DNA of 6,030 nucleotides from an uncultured Sphingobacteriaceae bacterium (GTDB lineage: Bacteria > Bacteroidota > Bacteroidia > Sphingobacteriales > Sphingobacteriaceae): contig CALNCF010000159.1 of assembly GCA_937875035.1 (NCBI GenBank), positions 1 to 6,030 on the forward strand. Direction: 5' to 3'. The notes under the pieces are model-generated. The model did no database searches and was not told the origin of the DNA. It saw nothing but the letters and a program-made list of their open reading frames with translations. Shown here in pieces: positions 1 through 6,030 of the stretch. The position numbers and the translations under genes were made by a program. The stretch's first letter is position 1, and the number at the start of each line of letters is the position of its first letter.

Positions 1-1
1 C

Positions 2-370
2 AGGATGCTGGATATTAAGCCGACTTCCATGATCGATGTTTCCGACGGACTGGCATCCGAAGCGCTGCACCTGAGCAAAAGCTCGGGTAAAGGCGTTAGA
101 ATATATGAGGAGAAAATCCCGATCGATCCGCTCGTTTATAATACAGCCCGCGAATTCGGCCTGGATCCGACGGTGTGCGCGTTGAGCGGGGGAGAAGATT
201 ATGAGCTGCTCTTTACCATTGCGCAGGCTGATTACGAGAAGATCAGGAACAACTCCGACGTTACCGTGATCGGGCACATCACAGACCTGAACGAAGGAAA
301 TGTATTGATCAGCAAGAGCGGCAATGTGCACAACCTGGTGGCGCAGGGTTGGAATGCTTTTAAGGGCTGA
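2..370 (+). CDS. thiL: Thiamine-monophosphate kinase, C-terminal part (5' end outside window)
   Basis: ThiL phosphorylates thiamine monophosphate to thiamine diphosphate with ATP, the last step of cofactor biosynthesis, in the cytoplasm. The reading frame is open to the left edge, so the ATG at position 5 is internal and not the start. About 122 residues are visible, against about 320-350 for the family, so roughly the last third is present. Two family signatures can be read: MIDVSDGLA (fragment residues about 10-18), with the aspartates that the AIR synthase/ThiL superfamily uses for Mg-nucleotide binding, and SGGEDYELLF (about 62-71), a hallmark of ThiL. The protein ends in GWNAFKG, a typical ThiL tail, and stops at TGA 368-370, so the C-terminus is intact. 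No terminator hairpin is visible directly after it, and the receptor gene starts 71 bp downstream on the same strand. The assignment is confident; regulation cannot be judged without the upstream part. Confidence 0.95.
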   Translation, partial: RMLDIKPTSMIDVSDGLASEALHLSKSSGKGVRIYEEKIPIDPLVYNTAREFGLDPTVCALSGGEDYELLFTIAQADYEKIRNNSDVTVIGHITDLNEGNVLISKSGNVHNLVAQGWNAFKG

Positions 371-401
371 TCTTTTTATTCGCATCCTATTTCATTTAAA
401 A

Positions 402-430
402 AAACTAAATACTAAATTGGCATTTAGTTT
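402..430. repeat. Tandem 7-mer plus inverted copy in the receptor leader; possible operator or hairpin
   Basis: ACTAAAT occurs twice in direct tandem (404-410 and 411-417), and its exact reverse complement ATTTAGT lies at 422-428. The outer copy extends to a perfect 9-bp inverted repeat, AAACTAAAT (402-410) with ATTTAGTTT (422-430), around an 11-nt loop. The inner copy gives a 7-bp repeat with a 4-nt loop (TGGC). The structure ends 11 bp before the ATG at 442. It could be a regulator binding site or a weak AT-only RNA hairpin that switches between two pairings near the start codon. AT-rich sequence produces such repeats by chance fairly easily, so the repeat is certain but its function is speculative. 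I found no convincing Bacteroidota promoter (TTG at -33 with TAnnTTTG at -7) in this 71-bp gap. Confidence 0.4.
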
Positions 431-441
431 ACCCGTTTTTT

Positions 442-2088
442 ATGAGAAGGATGAAGAAATCTATACGCTCGTGTTATACGTTTTTATTTACTTTCTGTTT
501 GCTGATGCTGGCCGGATCGGCGATGGCGCAGGTTCAGAAAGTAAGCGGTTCGGTGAAGGATAAATCTTCCGGACAGCCCCTGATCGGCGCGACGATCGTG
601 ATCAAAGGATCCACTACCGGAACTTCTACAGACGCGAACGGTAAATTCTCTTTCAATGTAAACCTGAGTACGCCGCAAATACTGGTGATCTCTTTCATCG
701 GCTATAAACCCATCGAAGTCGGCATTAATCAAAATAAAACAACGGTCGATGTAAGCATCGAAGAAAACATGATCATGGGCCAGGAAGTGCTGGTGCAGGA
801 ATCCCGTCTCAGCGATAAGCAGAAAGAAGCTCCGCTTACCGTCGAGTCGATGGACCTGATCGCGATCAAGCAAACTTCCGCCGCGAACTTTTACGAAGGG
901 CTCGGGCAATTAAAAGGCGTGGATCTTACCTCGGCCAGTATCGGCTTTAAGGTGATCAATACACGTGGCTTCAACAGCACCTCTCCGGTACGTTCCCTGC
1001 AGCTGATCGACGGTGTGGACAACCAGGCGCCGGGACTGAACTTTTCCCTGGGTAATTTCCTTGGCTCTTCCGAGCTCGATGTACAGAAAGTAGACCTTAT
1101 TGTGGGTGCAAGCTCAGCGTTTTATGGTCCGAATGCCTTTAACGGGGTAATCAATATGACAACACGCAATCCATTCAACAGTCCGGGCTTAAGTGTGATG
1201 AGCAAGGTAGGAGAGCGAGGCCTGTTCGAATCGGCAATCCGTTATGCGCATGTGTTTAAGAACCGCGACAGCGTAGACATCTTCGCTTTTAAGGTGAACC
1301 TCTATTATATGAAGGCCTACGATTGGGAGGCAAACAATTATGATGCGACACCACAATCGGAAGTGGGCAGAGATAACCCTGGCCGTTACGATGCCGTGAA
1401 CCGTTACGGGGATGAAAATTTCGACCCGAGGGGAAACAATGCAACCTCGAAATCTTCGCGCAGAAACTTCCCGGGATTACTCATCTGGCACCGCGAAGGT
1501 TACCAGGAAAAAGACATTGTTGATTACAACACCAAGAACATTAAGATCGGAACGGCGCTTCATTACAAAGTGAACCCGCGCAAGAATACAGAGCTGATCT
1601 ACGCGTTCAACTTTGGAAACGGTACAACTGTTTACCAGGGAGACAACCGTTACAGCCTGAAAGATATCCTGTTCTTCCAGAACAGGCTGGAGCTGAGAAA
1701 CGACAAGTTTTTTATCCGCGCATATGCTACCCACGAAGATGCCGGCAATTCGTACGATGCTGTGTTCACCGCGCAGTTGTTGCAGGAGCTTCATAAGCCA
1801 TCCGGTACCTGGTCCAGCGATTACCAGAATTACTGGGCGACCTATATCCGTCCGAAAGTACAGGCATTGCCAGGCTATCCTTCCGCGCCGGTTTTTCCGA
1901 ACCCGTTTGATTTCGACGGAGCGGATTCCGTGATGGGGGTGTACCGCGACTCAATTATCAAATGGCATAACGAAGCGTTGTATTACGCGAACCTCGGAAC
2001 ATCACCTACCTCATCATCACCAACAGGCATTACGTATGAAGATAACGTAAACCGTAATGAGGTCCGGGAAGTGATCGCGTTTCTATGA
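442..2088 (+). CDS. TonB-dependent outer-membrane receptor, N-terminal part (frameshifted gene)
   Basis: This is the N-terminal part of an outer-membrane transporter that imports a ligand using TonB-ExbBD energy. Residues 1-29 are a signal peptide: basic start, hydrophobic core around 14-25, likely cut AMA|Q. Residues about 34-108 form a CarboxypepD_reg-like beta-sandwich (GQPLIGATIVIKG, then TDANGKFSF). A TonB-box-like stretch, EVLVQESR, lies at 115-122. The plug domain covers about 125-245, with INTRGF (172-177), LIDGVDNQ (188-195) and AFYGPNAFNGVIN (226-238). The barrel begins at about 250. The frame ends at tandem stops TGA-TAA (2086-2091) after 548 residues, in mid-barrel, and the missing barrel continues in the +1 frame (next entry). 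Joined, the protein would be 929 residues, normal for the family. The ATG at 442 is preferred; the ATG at 451 would remove only three residues. There is no clear Shine-Dalgarno sequence. No SusD partner follows in this window, so glycan uptake is not supported and the ligand is unknown. Confidence 0.9.
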   Translation: MRRMKKSIRSCYTFLFTFCLLMLAGSAMAQVQKVSGSVKDKSSGQPLIGATIVIKGSTTGTSTDANGKFSFNVNLSTPQILVISFIGYKPIEVGINQNKTTVDVSIEENMIMGQEVLVQESRLSDKQKEAPLTVESMDLIAIKQTSAANFYEGLGQLKGVDLTSASIGFKVINTRGFNSTSPVRSLQLIDGVDNQAPGLNFSLGNFLGSSELDVQKVDLIVGASSAFYGPNAFNGVINMTTRNPFNSPGLSVMSKVGERGLFESAIRYAHVFKNRDSVDIFAFKVNLYYMKAYDWEANNYDATPQSEVGRDNPGRYDAVNRYGDENFDPRGNNATSKSSRRNFPGLLIWHREGYQEKDIVDYNTKNIKIGTALHYKVNPRKNTELIYAFNFGNGTTVYQGDNRYSLKDILFFQNRLELRNDKFFIRAYATHEDAGNSYDAVFTAQLLQELHKPSGTWSSDYQNYWATYIRPKVQALPGYPSAPVFPNPFDFDGADSVMGVYRDSIIKWHNEALYYANLGTSPTSSSPTGITYEDNVNRNEVREVIAFL

Positions 2089-3232
2089 TAAGTCGGCCCT
2101 GTATCATATCCAGGCGGAACGTAAGTTTAATATCGGCGCCGTAGAATGGATCCTGGGTGGGAACTACCGCTTATATACTCCGAACTCAAGGGGAACGATC
2201 TTCAGCGATACTGTTGAAAAGATCACCAATTACGAATACGGTTTTTACACCGGTTTGGAAAGACGTTTCTATAATGAAAAGCTGAAAGTGAACGTGACCG
2301 CACGTGTAGATAAGAATGAGAATTTCGACTTCGTGGTTTCACCGGCAGCATCGGCTGTATATACTTATAAAAAAGATAATGTGATCCGGCTGTCATTCTC
2401 CTCGGCGATCCGGAACCCTACCATTGCCGACCAGTACCTGTACTTTAACGTAGGCCGGGCGAAGCTGATCGGGAACCTGAAAGGATATGATTCCCTGTTA
2501 ACGGTGCCGTCGCTCTTTGCTTTCTTTAACTCACAGAACCTCGATACGCTCGAATACTTTAACGTAGACCCTGTTCGCCCGGAAAAAGTAAAATCGGTAG
2601 AGCTGGGATACCGCACTACGCTCTGGAATTCTGTCTTTATTGACGGAAGCGCTTACATGAGCCTGTACACCGATTTCCTGGGGTATAAAGTAGGGGTGGA
2701 TACGTATATTGATACTGCGATCAAGCGTGTGGTTACCGCGCAGACCTACCGCGTGTCGGCGAACTCAAAAGATATGGTGAGCACGTATGGATTTTCGGTA
2801 GGCGCTACCTATTTCTTCAAACAGTTCTATTCGCTGACCGGGAATTACTCATGGAACGTACTCGACCTTCGCGGCTCTACGGATCCGATTATACCCGCAT
2901 TCAATACCCCGGAGCATAAGTTCAATATCGGCATCGGCGGAAGAGATATCGACAGGTACTACGGACCGGTTCATGTGAAGAACTGGAGCTTCAATATTAA
3001 CTATAAATGGATCCAGGGATTCAACTACGAGGGATCACCACAGTTCACCGGTTATGTGCCAACCTACGATATGGTAGATGCACAGATCAGTAAATCCATA
3101 CCGAAATTATATTCTACCATTAAGCTGGGGGCATCTAACCTGTTCAACAAAAAAAGATACCAGGTGTATGGCGGCCCTTATGTCGGACGGTTGGCGTATG
3201 TATCGGTCATGTTCGATTTCGCCAAAAAATAA
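2075..3232 (+). pseudogene. TonB-dependent receptor, C-terminal beta-barrel part, out of frame with its N-terminus
   Basis: This is the remainder of the receptor barrel, about 385 codons in the +1 frame relative to 442-2088, open from just after the frame's own TGA at 2072-2074. It begins SRFYDKSALYH, and then GGNYRLYTPNS and further alternating amphipathic strands follow, typical of Bacteroidota TonB receptors. It ends LGASNLFNKKRYQVYGG, then VSVMFDFAKK and TAA (3230-3232), a complete C-terminus. It has no credible start: the first possible initiator giving a long product is a TTG at 2255, inside a barrel strand. It is therefore not an independent gene. Deleting T2072 (GAA-GTGA-TCG to GAA-GGA-TCG) reads EGSRFYDKS and restores 929 residues. 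Removing one T from 2080-2082 would also restore the frame. Either the gene is a recent pseudogene or the base is an assembly error; sequence alone cannot decide. Apart from this point no stop or damage is seen, which favours a very recent or artefactual lesion. Confidence 0.85.
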
Positions 3233-3292
3233 TTCATCATAATCAGAAAAATTACTATTAACTTTAATACTAAACTATTTAATGCCTCATTT

Positions 3293-4759
3293 ATGAAAAG
3301 AAGTCTACGAATTTTGGCTGCTGCCGGCCTAATGACTATCGCCGGGCAAGCATCCGCACAGCGTTACCTTACCAATGTATTTACAGATGTAACGGTGACC
3401 TCGAATGTAACCTACGGACAAAATTTTTCTGTGTTAACGGGTTCCCCGGTTCTGCAAGATCTGAAAATGGATTTTTATGAGCCGACCGGCGATACGGAAA
3501 CCCAAAGACCATTGGTCATCTTCCTGCATACAGGAAGCTTTTTACCTAAAGGCGTGAATCAGTTGCCTACAGGTTCAAAAACAGACAGCGCCGCTGTAGA
3601 GATGTGCAAGCAGTTTGCCATGAAAGGATATGCGGTGGCGGCTGTTGCATACCGTACCGGATGGAATCCGCAAGGCGACCAGGATACGCGTACCGGAACG
3701 ATCCTGAACGCAGTGTACCGCGCCATGCAGGATACCAAGGTAGCTGTACGTTTTTTCCGTAAGGATGCTGCGAATGGCAACACATACAAGATCGACTCGA
3801 ACAAAGTGGTATTATGCGGACAAGGTTCCGGCGGTTATGTAGCGCTTGCTTATGCCACACTGGACAAAGTTGCGGAAGTACAGCTGGATAAGTTTATTAA
3901 CCAGACCAATAACACCCCATATGTAAACATGGCGGTAAGCGGCGACTTCGAAGCATACGGAGGAAATCCTGCGTGGAATAAGGCAGACAACCATGTAGGC
4001 TATTCTTCAAGGATCAATATGGTATGCAACTTCGGTGGTGCCATGGGCGACTCTTCATGGATGGAAGCGGGTGATGTTCCTATCGTTGGTATCCAGGGCA
4101 TTAAAGATCCGTTTGCTCCATATACAACCGGTGGTGTATACGTACCGGGAACAACACCTCCGCTGTTCGTAGTGGAAGTAAGCGGTGCACGTGATGTAGC
4201 CCGCAGAGCAGACCGCTTAGGAAATAACGATGTATTCAAATCATCTGCATTCAACGATCCGTACACCACTGCAGCCAATACACTGAATGAAGGTATCCCG
4301 GCTCTGTTTCCTATTTCAGGTGCAGCAAATGCAAGCGGACCTTGGGAATGGTGGGATCCTTCTGATCAGTTCAGCAACAACGGACTGGCATCTAACCCAT
4401 TAATGTCTAAAGCAAGAGCCTTATTATTTATCGATACCGTTCAGGGATTTTTCACTCCGAGAATGAACCGTGTACTGTTTGGTAATGTAGGTATGAACAA
4501 TGTACTTTCTGCGGAAGGTGCCGTGAAGATCTATCCTAACCCGACCAACCAGGATCGTATCAATATCTTCGTTCAGGATCTTGCCGGAAAAGCATACAGC
4601 GTAGATGTGTTCGACGCAATGGGAAGAAGAATGATGAGAGAAGAGAACATTCGCCTGTACGATTACAGCATTAACCGTAACGGCTTAAAAGCGGGTGTTT
4701 ACTTTGTGAAAATTTCAACTGATGGCGGCGCAAGAACAGAGAAAGTAGTTCTGTATTAG
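3293..4759 (+). CDS. Secreted alpha/beta-hydrolase-fold protein with T9SS type A sorting domain; catalytic residues apparently missing
   Basis: A 488-residue protein, probably exported by Sec and then across the outer membrane by the type IX secretion system. Residues 1-22 are a signal peptide (likely cut ASA|Q). Residues about 55-385 look like an esterase/lipase-type alpha/beta hydrolase: LKMDFYEP (57-64), strand PLVIFLHTGSF (73-83, the oxyanion-loop position), YAVAAVAYR (113-121), DTKVAVRFFRKDA (147-159), KVVLCGQGSGGYVALAY (171-187, the nucleophile elbow), GIQGIKDPFAPY (266-277) and PWEWWD (350-355). Residues about 411-488 are the T9SS C-terminal domain: IYPNP (413-417), VFDAMGRR, LKAGVYFVKIS and a final EKVVLY. 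The elbow reads GQGSGG where esterases have GESAGG, placing Gly178 at the serine position, and the only histidines are 79 and 234. Activity is therefore doubtful. It lies 60 bp after the receptor gene on the same strand, suggesting cotranscription. The ATG at 3293 is fixed by the signal peptide; no Shine-Dalgarno sequence is evident. Confidence 0.85.
   Translation: MKRSLRILAAAGLMTIAGQASAQRYLTNVFTDVTVTSNVTYGQNFSVLTGSPVLQDLKMDFYEPTGDTETQRPLVIFLHTGSFLPKGVNQLPTGSKTDSAAVEMCKQFAMKGYAVAAVAYRTGWNPQGDQDTRTGTILNAVYRAMQDTKVAVRFFRKDAANGNTYKIDSNKVVLCGQGSGGYVALAYATLDKVAEVQLDKFINQTNNTPYVNMAVSGDFEAYGGNPAWNKADNHVGYSSRINMVCNFGGAMGDSSWMEAGDVPIVGIQGIKDPFAPYTTGGVYVPGTTPPLFVVEVSGARDVARRADRLGNNDVFKSSAFNDPYTTAANTLNEGIPALFPISGAANASGPWEWWDPSDQFSNNGLASNPLMSKARALLFIDTVQGFFTPRMNRVLFGNVGMNNVLSAEGAVKIYPNPTNQDRINIFVQDLAGKAYSVDVFDAMGRRMMREENIRLYDYSINRNGLKAGVYFVKISTDGGARTEKVVLY
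4523..4756 (+). other. T9SS type A C-terminal sorting domain (within the secreted protein)
   Basis: The last 78 codons of the preceding gene carry the TIGR04183-type pattern: YPNP near the start, a central GRR turn, then LKAGVYFVKIS and a basic-hydrophobic end (TEKVVLY). In Bacteroidota this domain directs cargo through the type IX secretion pore and is usually removed when the protein is anchored to the surface or released. Its presence implies that the host encodes T9SS (PorV/SprA-type) machinery elsewhere. Confidence 0.85.
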
Positions 4760-4779
4760 TCATTAGAAATCTTATAAAT

Positions 4780-4815
4780 AAAAAAGAGTCCCGGGATTGT
4801 CGGGACTCTTTTTTT
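4780..4815. terminator. Bidirectional Rho-independent terminator between convergent genes
   Basis: AAAAAGAGTCCCG (4781-4793) and CGGGACTCTTTTT (4801-4813) form a perfect 13-bp stem with a 7-nt loop (GGATTGT); the A4780/T4814 pair extends it to 14 bp. A run of seven T (4809-4815) follows on the plus strand, and A4780-A4785 gives a T-run on the minus strand. It lies 20 bp after the secreted protein's stop and 18 bp beyond the rmuC stop, so it can end transcription from both sides. Confidence 0.92.
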
Positions 4816-4833
4816 ATGCGTTGATCTCAATGC

Positions 4834-6030
4834 TTATTCCTCTTCACCGATCAGCTTCTGATCGATCTGCTTGGTGGCTTTCGCGCCCAGCTTCTTCAGC
4901 GTTTCCACACGCCCCACGAGATTCCCGCTGCCGGTGCTCAGCTTGCTGTACGCATCGTTGTACGCATCGCGGCTCTTTTCGATCTGGTCGCCTACCTTTT
5001 TAAGGTCGGTAATGAAGCCGACGAATTTATCGTATAAAGCGCCAGCCTTGGTGGCAATGTCGATGGCGTTCTTGGTCTGCTGCTCCTGCTTCCAGATAGA
5101 GGCTACCGTTTTCAGGGTAGCCAGCAGGGTAGAAGGAGTAACGATCACTACCCTCTTGCTCCAGGCAAAATCGAACAGGTCAATATCGTGCTGAACCGCG
5201 ATGCTGAAGGAGGATTCGATCGGGACAAACAATAAAACGAAATCGGGAGAGTTGATCCCATACAGATCCTGGTAATTCTTTGCGCTCAGTCCGCTTACGT
5301 GATTCTTTAAGGAAAGGATATGCTGCCTGATGGATGCTTCGCGCTCGTTTTCGTCGGCTGCATTCACCAGGCGTTCATATGCAACGAGCGATACTTTCGA
5401 GTCGATCACGATATGCTTCTGGTCCGGAAGGTTGATGATCACATCGGGCTGGAAACGGTTGCCGTTCTCGTCGCTCAGGTTCATGCCCTTTCCCTGTAGC
5501 GTATAGCCTTCTCCTTCCATCAGCCCGGAGCCTTCGAGTATGCGTTCCAGCACCAGCTCTCCCCAGTTACCCTGTTTCTTGCTGTCGCCTTTTAAAGCAG
5601 TGGTCAGGTTATGCGCTTCTTCGCTGATCTGTTTGTTCAGCTTCATCAGCTCTTCGATCGAACCCTTCAGGCTGTTACGTTCCGCCGCTTCAGCCTTGTA
5701 CGATTTATCTACTTTGTCTTCAAAATCTTTGATCTTTTCCTTCAGCGGATTTAGGATCACATCCAGGTTCGTTTTATTCTGATCGGTAAACTTCTGCGAC
5801 TTCTCTTCAAGAATTTTATTGGCGATGTTTTCAAATTCAACCGTTAGCTTTTTGTGCAGCTCTTCGAGCTGTTTTTCCTGCTCGTCGATCTTCTGGCGCT
5901 GGTTCGAAAAGGTTTCTTCGGCCTTGGCCAAACGGTTGCTGGCAACACTTAATTTTTCACGCTCGGTGAGGAGCTCCTGTTCAATGCGTGCGCGTTCTTC
6001 CTTTAAGAGCGACAATACCTGCTCATGCTG
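4834..6030 (-). CDS. rmuC: DNA recombination protein RmuC family (5' end outside window)
   Basis: RmuC proteins are predicted nucleases of the PD-(D/E)xK type; in E. coli rmuC limits recombination at inverted repeats, but the biochemistry is poorly known. The frame is open to the right edge (398 codons visible, beginning QHEQVLSLL), so the TTG at 6015 is not the true start. The usual N-terminal membrane helix of this roughly 420-500-residue family lies outside. Numbering from the window edge, residues about 1-145 are rich in Glu, Lys and Gln in heptad-like order, a long coiled coil. The conserved core follows: GNWGELVLERILEGSGL (154-170), QPDVIINLP (194-202), IDSKVSLVAYERL (209-221, the nuclease D-S-K), PDFVLLFVPIESSF (262-275), and VVIVTPSTLLATLKTVASIWKQEQQ (294-318). 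A second helical tail ends in acidic GEEE at TAA (4834-4836). It converges with the secreted protein gene across the shared terminator. Identity is secure; the role in this host is inferred from the family. Confidence 0.95.
   Translation of the reverse strand, partial: QHEQVLSLLKEERARIEQELLTEREKLSVASNRLAKAEETFSNQRQKIDEQEKQLEELHKKLTVEFENIANKILEEKSQKFTDQNKTNLDVILNPLKEKIKDFEDKVDKSYKAEAAERNSLKGSIEELMKLNKQISEEAHNLTTALKGDSKKQGNWGELVLERILEGSGLMEGEGYTLQGKGMNLSDENGNRFQPDVIINLPDQKHIVIDSKVSLVAYERLVNAADENEREASIRQHILSLKNHVSGLSAKNYQDLYGINSPDFVLLFVPIESSFSIAVQHDIDLFDFAWSKRVVIVTPSTLLATLKTVASIWKQEQQTKNAIDIATKAGALYDKFVGFITDLKKVGDQIEKSRDAYNDAYSKLSTGSGNLVGRVETLKKLGAKATKQIDQKLIGEEE

Noticed and set aside
371..441. 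Terminator after thiL formed by the 402-430 inverted repeat plus T6 at 436-441
   Set aside because: The stem is almost entirely A-T, the T-run is separated from it by ACCCG, and it abuts the next ATG, so it is not a convincing intrinsic terminator.
484..909. 141-codon minus-strand open frame opposite the receptor N-terminus
   Set aside because: It lies wholly opposite a domain-rich coding region. Its translation is rich in Arg, His and Asp with no recognisable domain, which is typical of an antisense shadow.
1477..1794. 105-codon minus-strand open frame opposite the receptor barrel
   Set aside because: Shadow of the barrel coding sequence; no recognisable motif or initiation context.
1999..2030. 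Short Ser/Thr/Pro-rich repeat in the receptor (TSPTSSSPTG) as a possible slippage tract
   Set aside because: It is only a few imperfect TCA/CCA-like codons, lies about 40 bp before the frameshift, and is not a uniform repeat of a length that supports phase variation.
2080..2091. Programmed +1 frameshift (prfB-like) at CTA-TGA in the receptor gene
   Set aside because: A Leu tRNA on CTA would have to re-pair on TAT, a poor match unlike CUU to UUU in prfB, and no well-placed Shine-Dalgarno-like stimulator is seen. A simple one-base indel explains the data better.
2255..3232. Independent gene starting at TTG 2255
   Set aside because: The frame is already open and barrel-like from 2075, and the TTG lies inside a beta strand with no signal peptide, so an outer-membrane product from here is not credible.
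4871..5194. Plus-strand open frames opposite rmuC (here and at 5540-5782)
   Set aside because: Ser/Leu/Phe-rich translations opposite the conserved RmuC core and coiled coil, the expected antisense composition of a Glu/Lys-rich gene.

Overview
The window reads as an ordinary chromosomal stretch of a Bacteroidota bacterium. Three things point there: a TonB-dependent receptor with an N-terminal carboxypeptidase-regulatory-like (CarboxypepD_reg-like) domain, a secreted protein ending in a type IX secretion (T9SS) type A sorting domain, and AT-rich leaders without a clear Shine-Dalgarno sequence. By eye the base composition is intermediate (roughly half GC). I would not name a genus; a Chitinophagales/Sphingobacteriales-like or Cytophagales-like member is a guess.

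Layout: the 3' end of thiL (thiamine-monophosphate kinase) runs off the left edge and ends at 370. A 71-bp AT-rich gap follows, holding three copies of a 7-mer (two tandem direct, one inverted) just upstream of the next start. A TonB-dependent outer-membrane receptor gene occupies 442-3232. As given it is broken by one frameshift at about 2071-2088: the first frame stops at a tandem TGA-TAA, and the rest of the barrel continues without interruption in the +1 frame from 2075 to 3232. Removing one base gives a normal 929-residue receptor. After 60 bp comes a 488-residue secreted protein (3293-4759) with an alpha/beta-hydrolase fold signature and a C-terminal T9SS sorting domain. A perfect 13-bp hairpin with T-runs on both sides (4780-4815) separates this rightward group from a leftward rmuC gene (4834-6030), whose 5' end lies beyond the right edge.

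The receptor and the secreted hydrolase-like protein are same-strand neighbours with no terminator visible between them, and both act at the outer membrane or cell surface, so they may form a small surface module. The ligand cannot be read from the sequence. The most interesting point is that the hydrolase-like protein seems to lack the catalytic residues of its fold: glycine sits where the nucleophilic serine is expected, the HG oxyanion motif reads HT, and there is no histidine anywhere after the putative acid residue. It may be a surface-displayed binding protein rather than an esterase. thiL and rmuC are housekeeping genes. I see no CRISPR array, tRNA, rRNA, insertion sequence or phage gene, and no convincing new multi-gene system.
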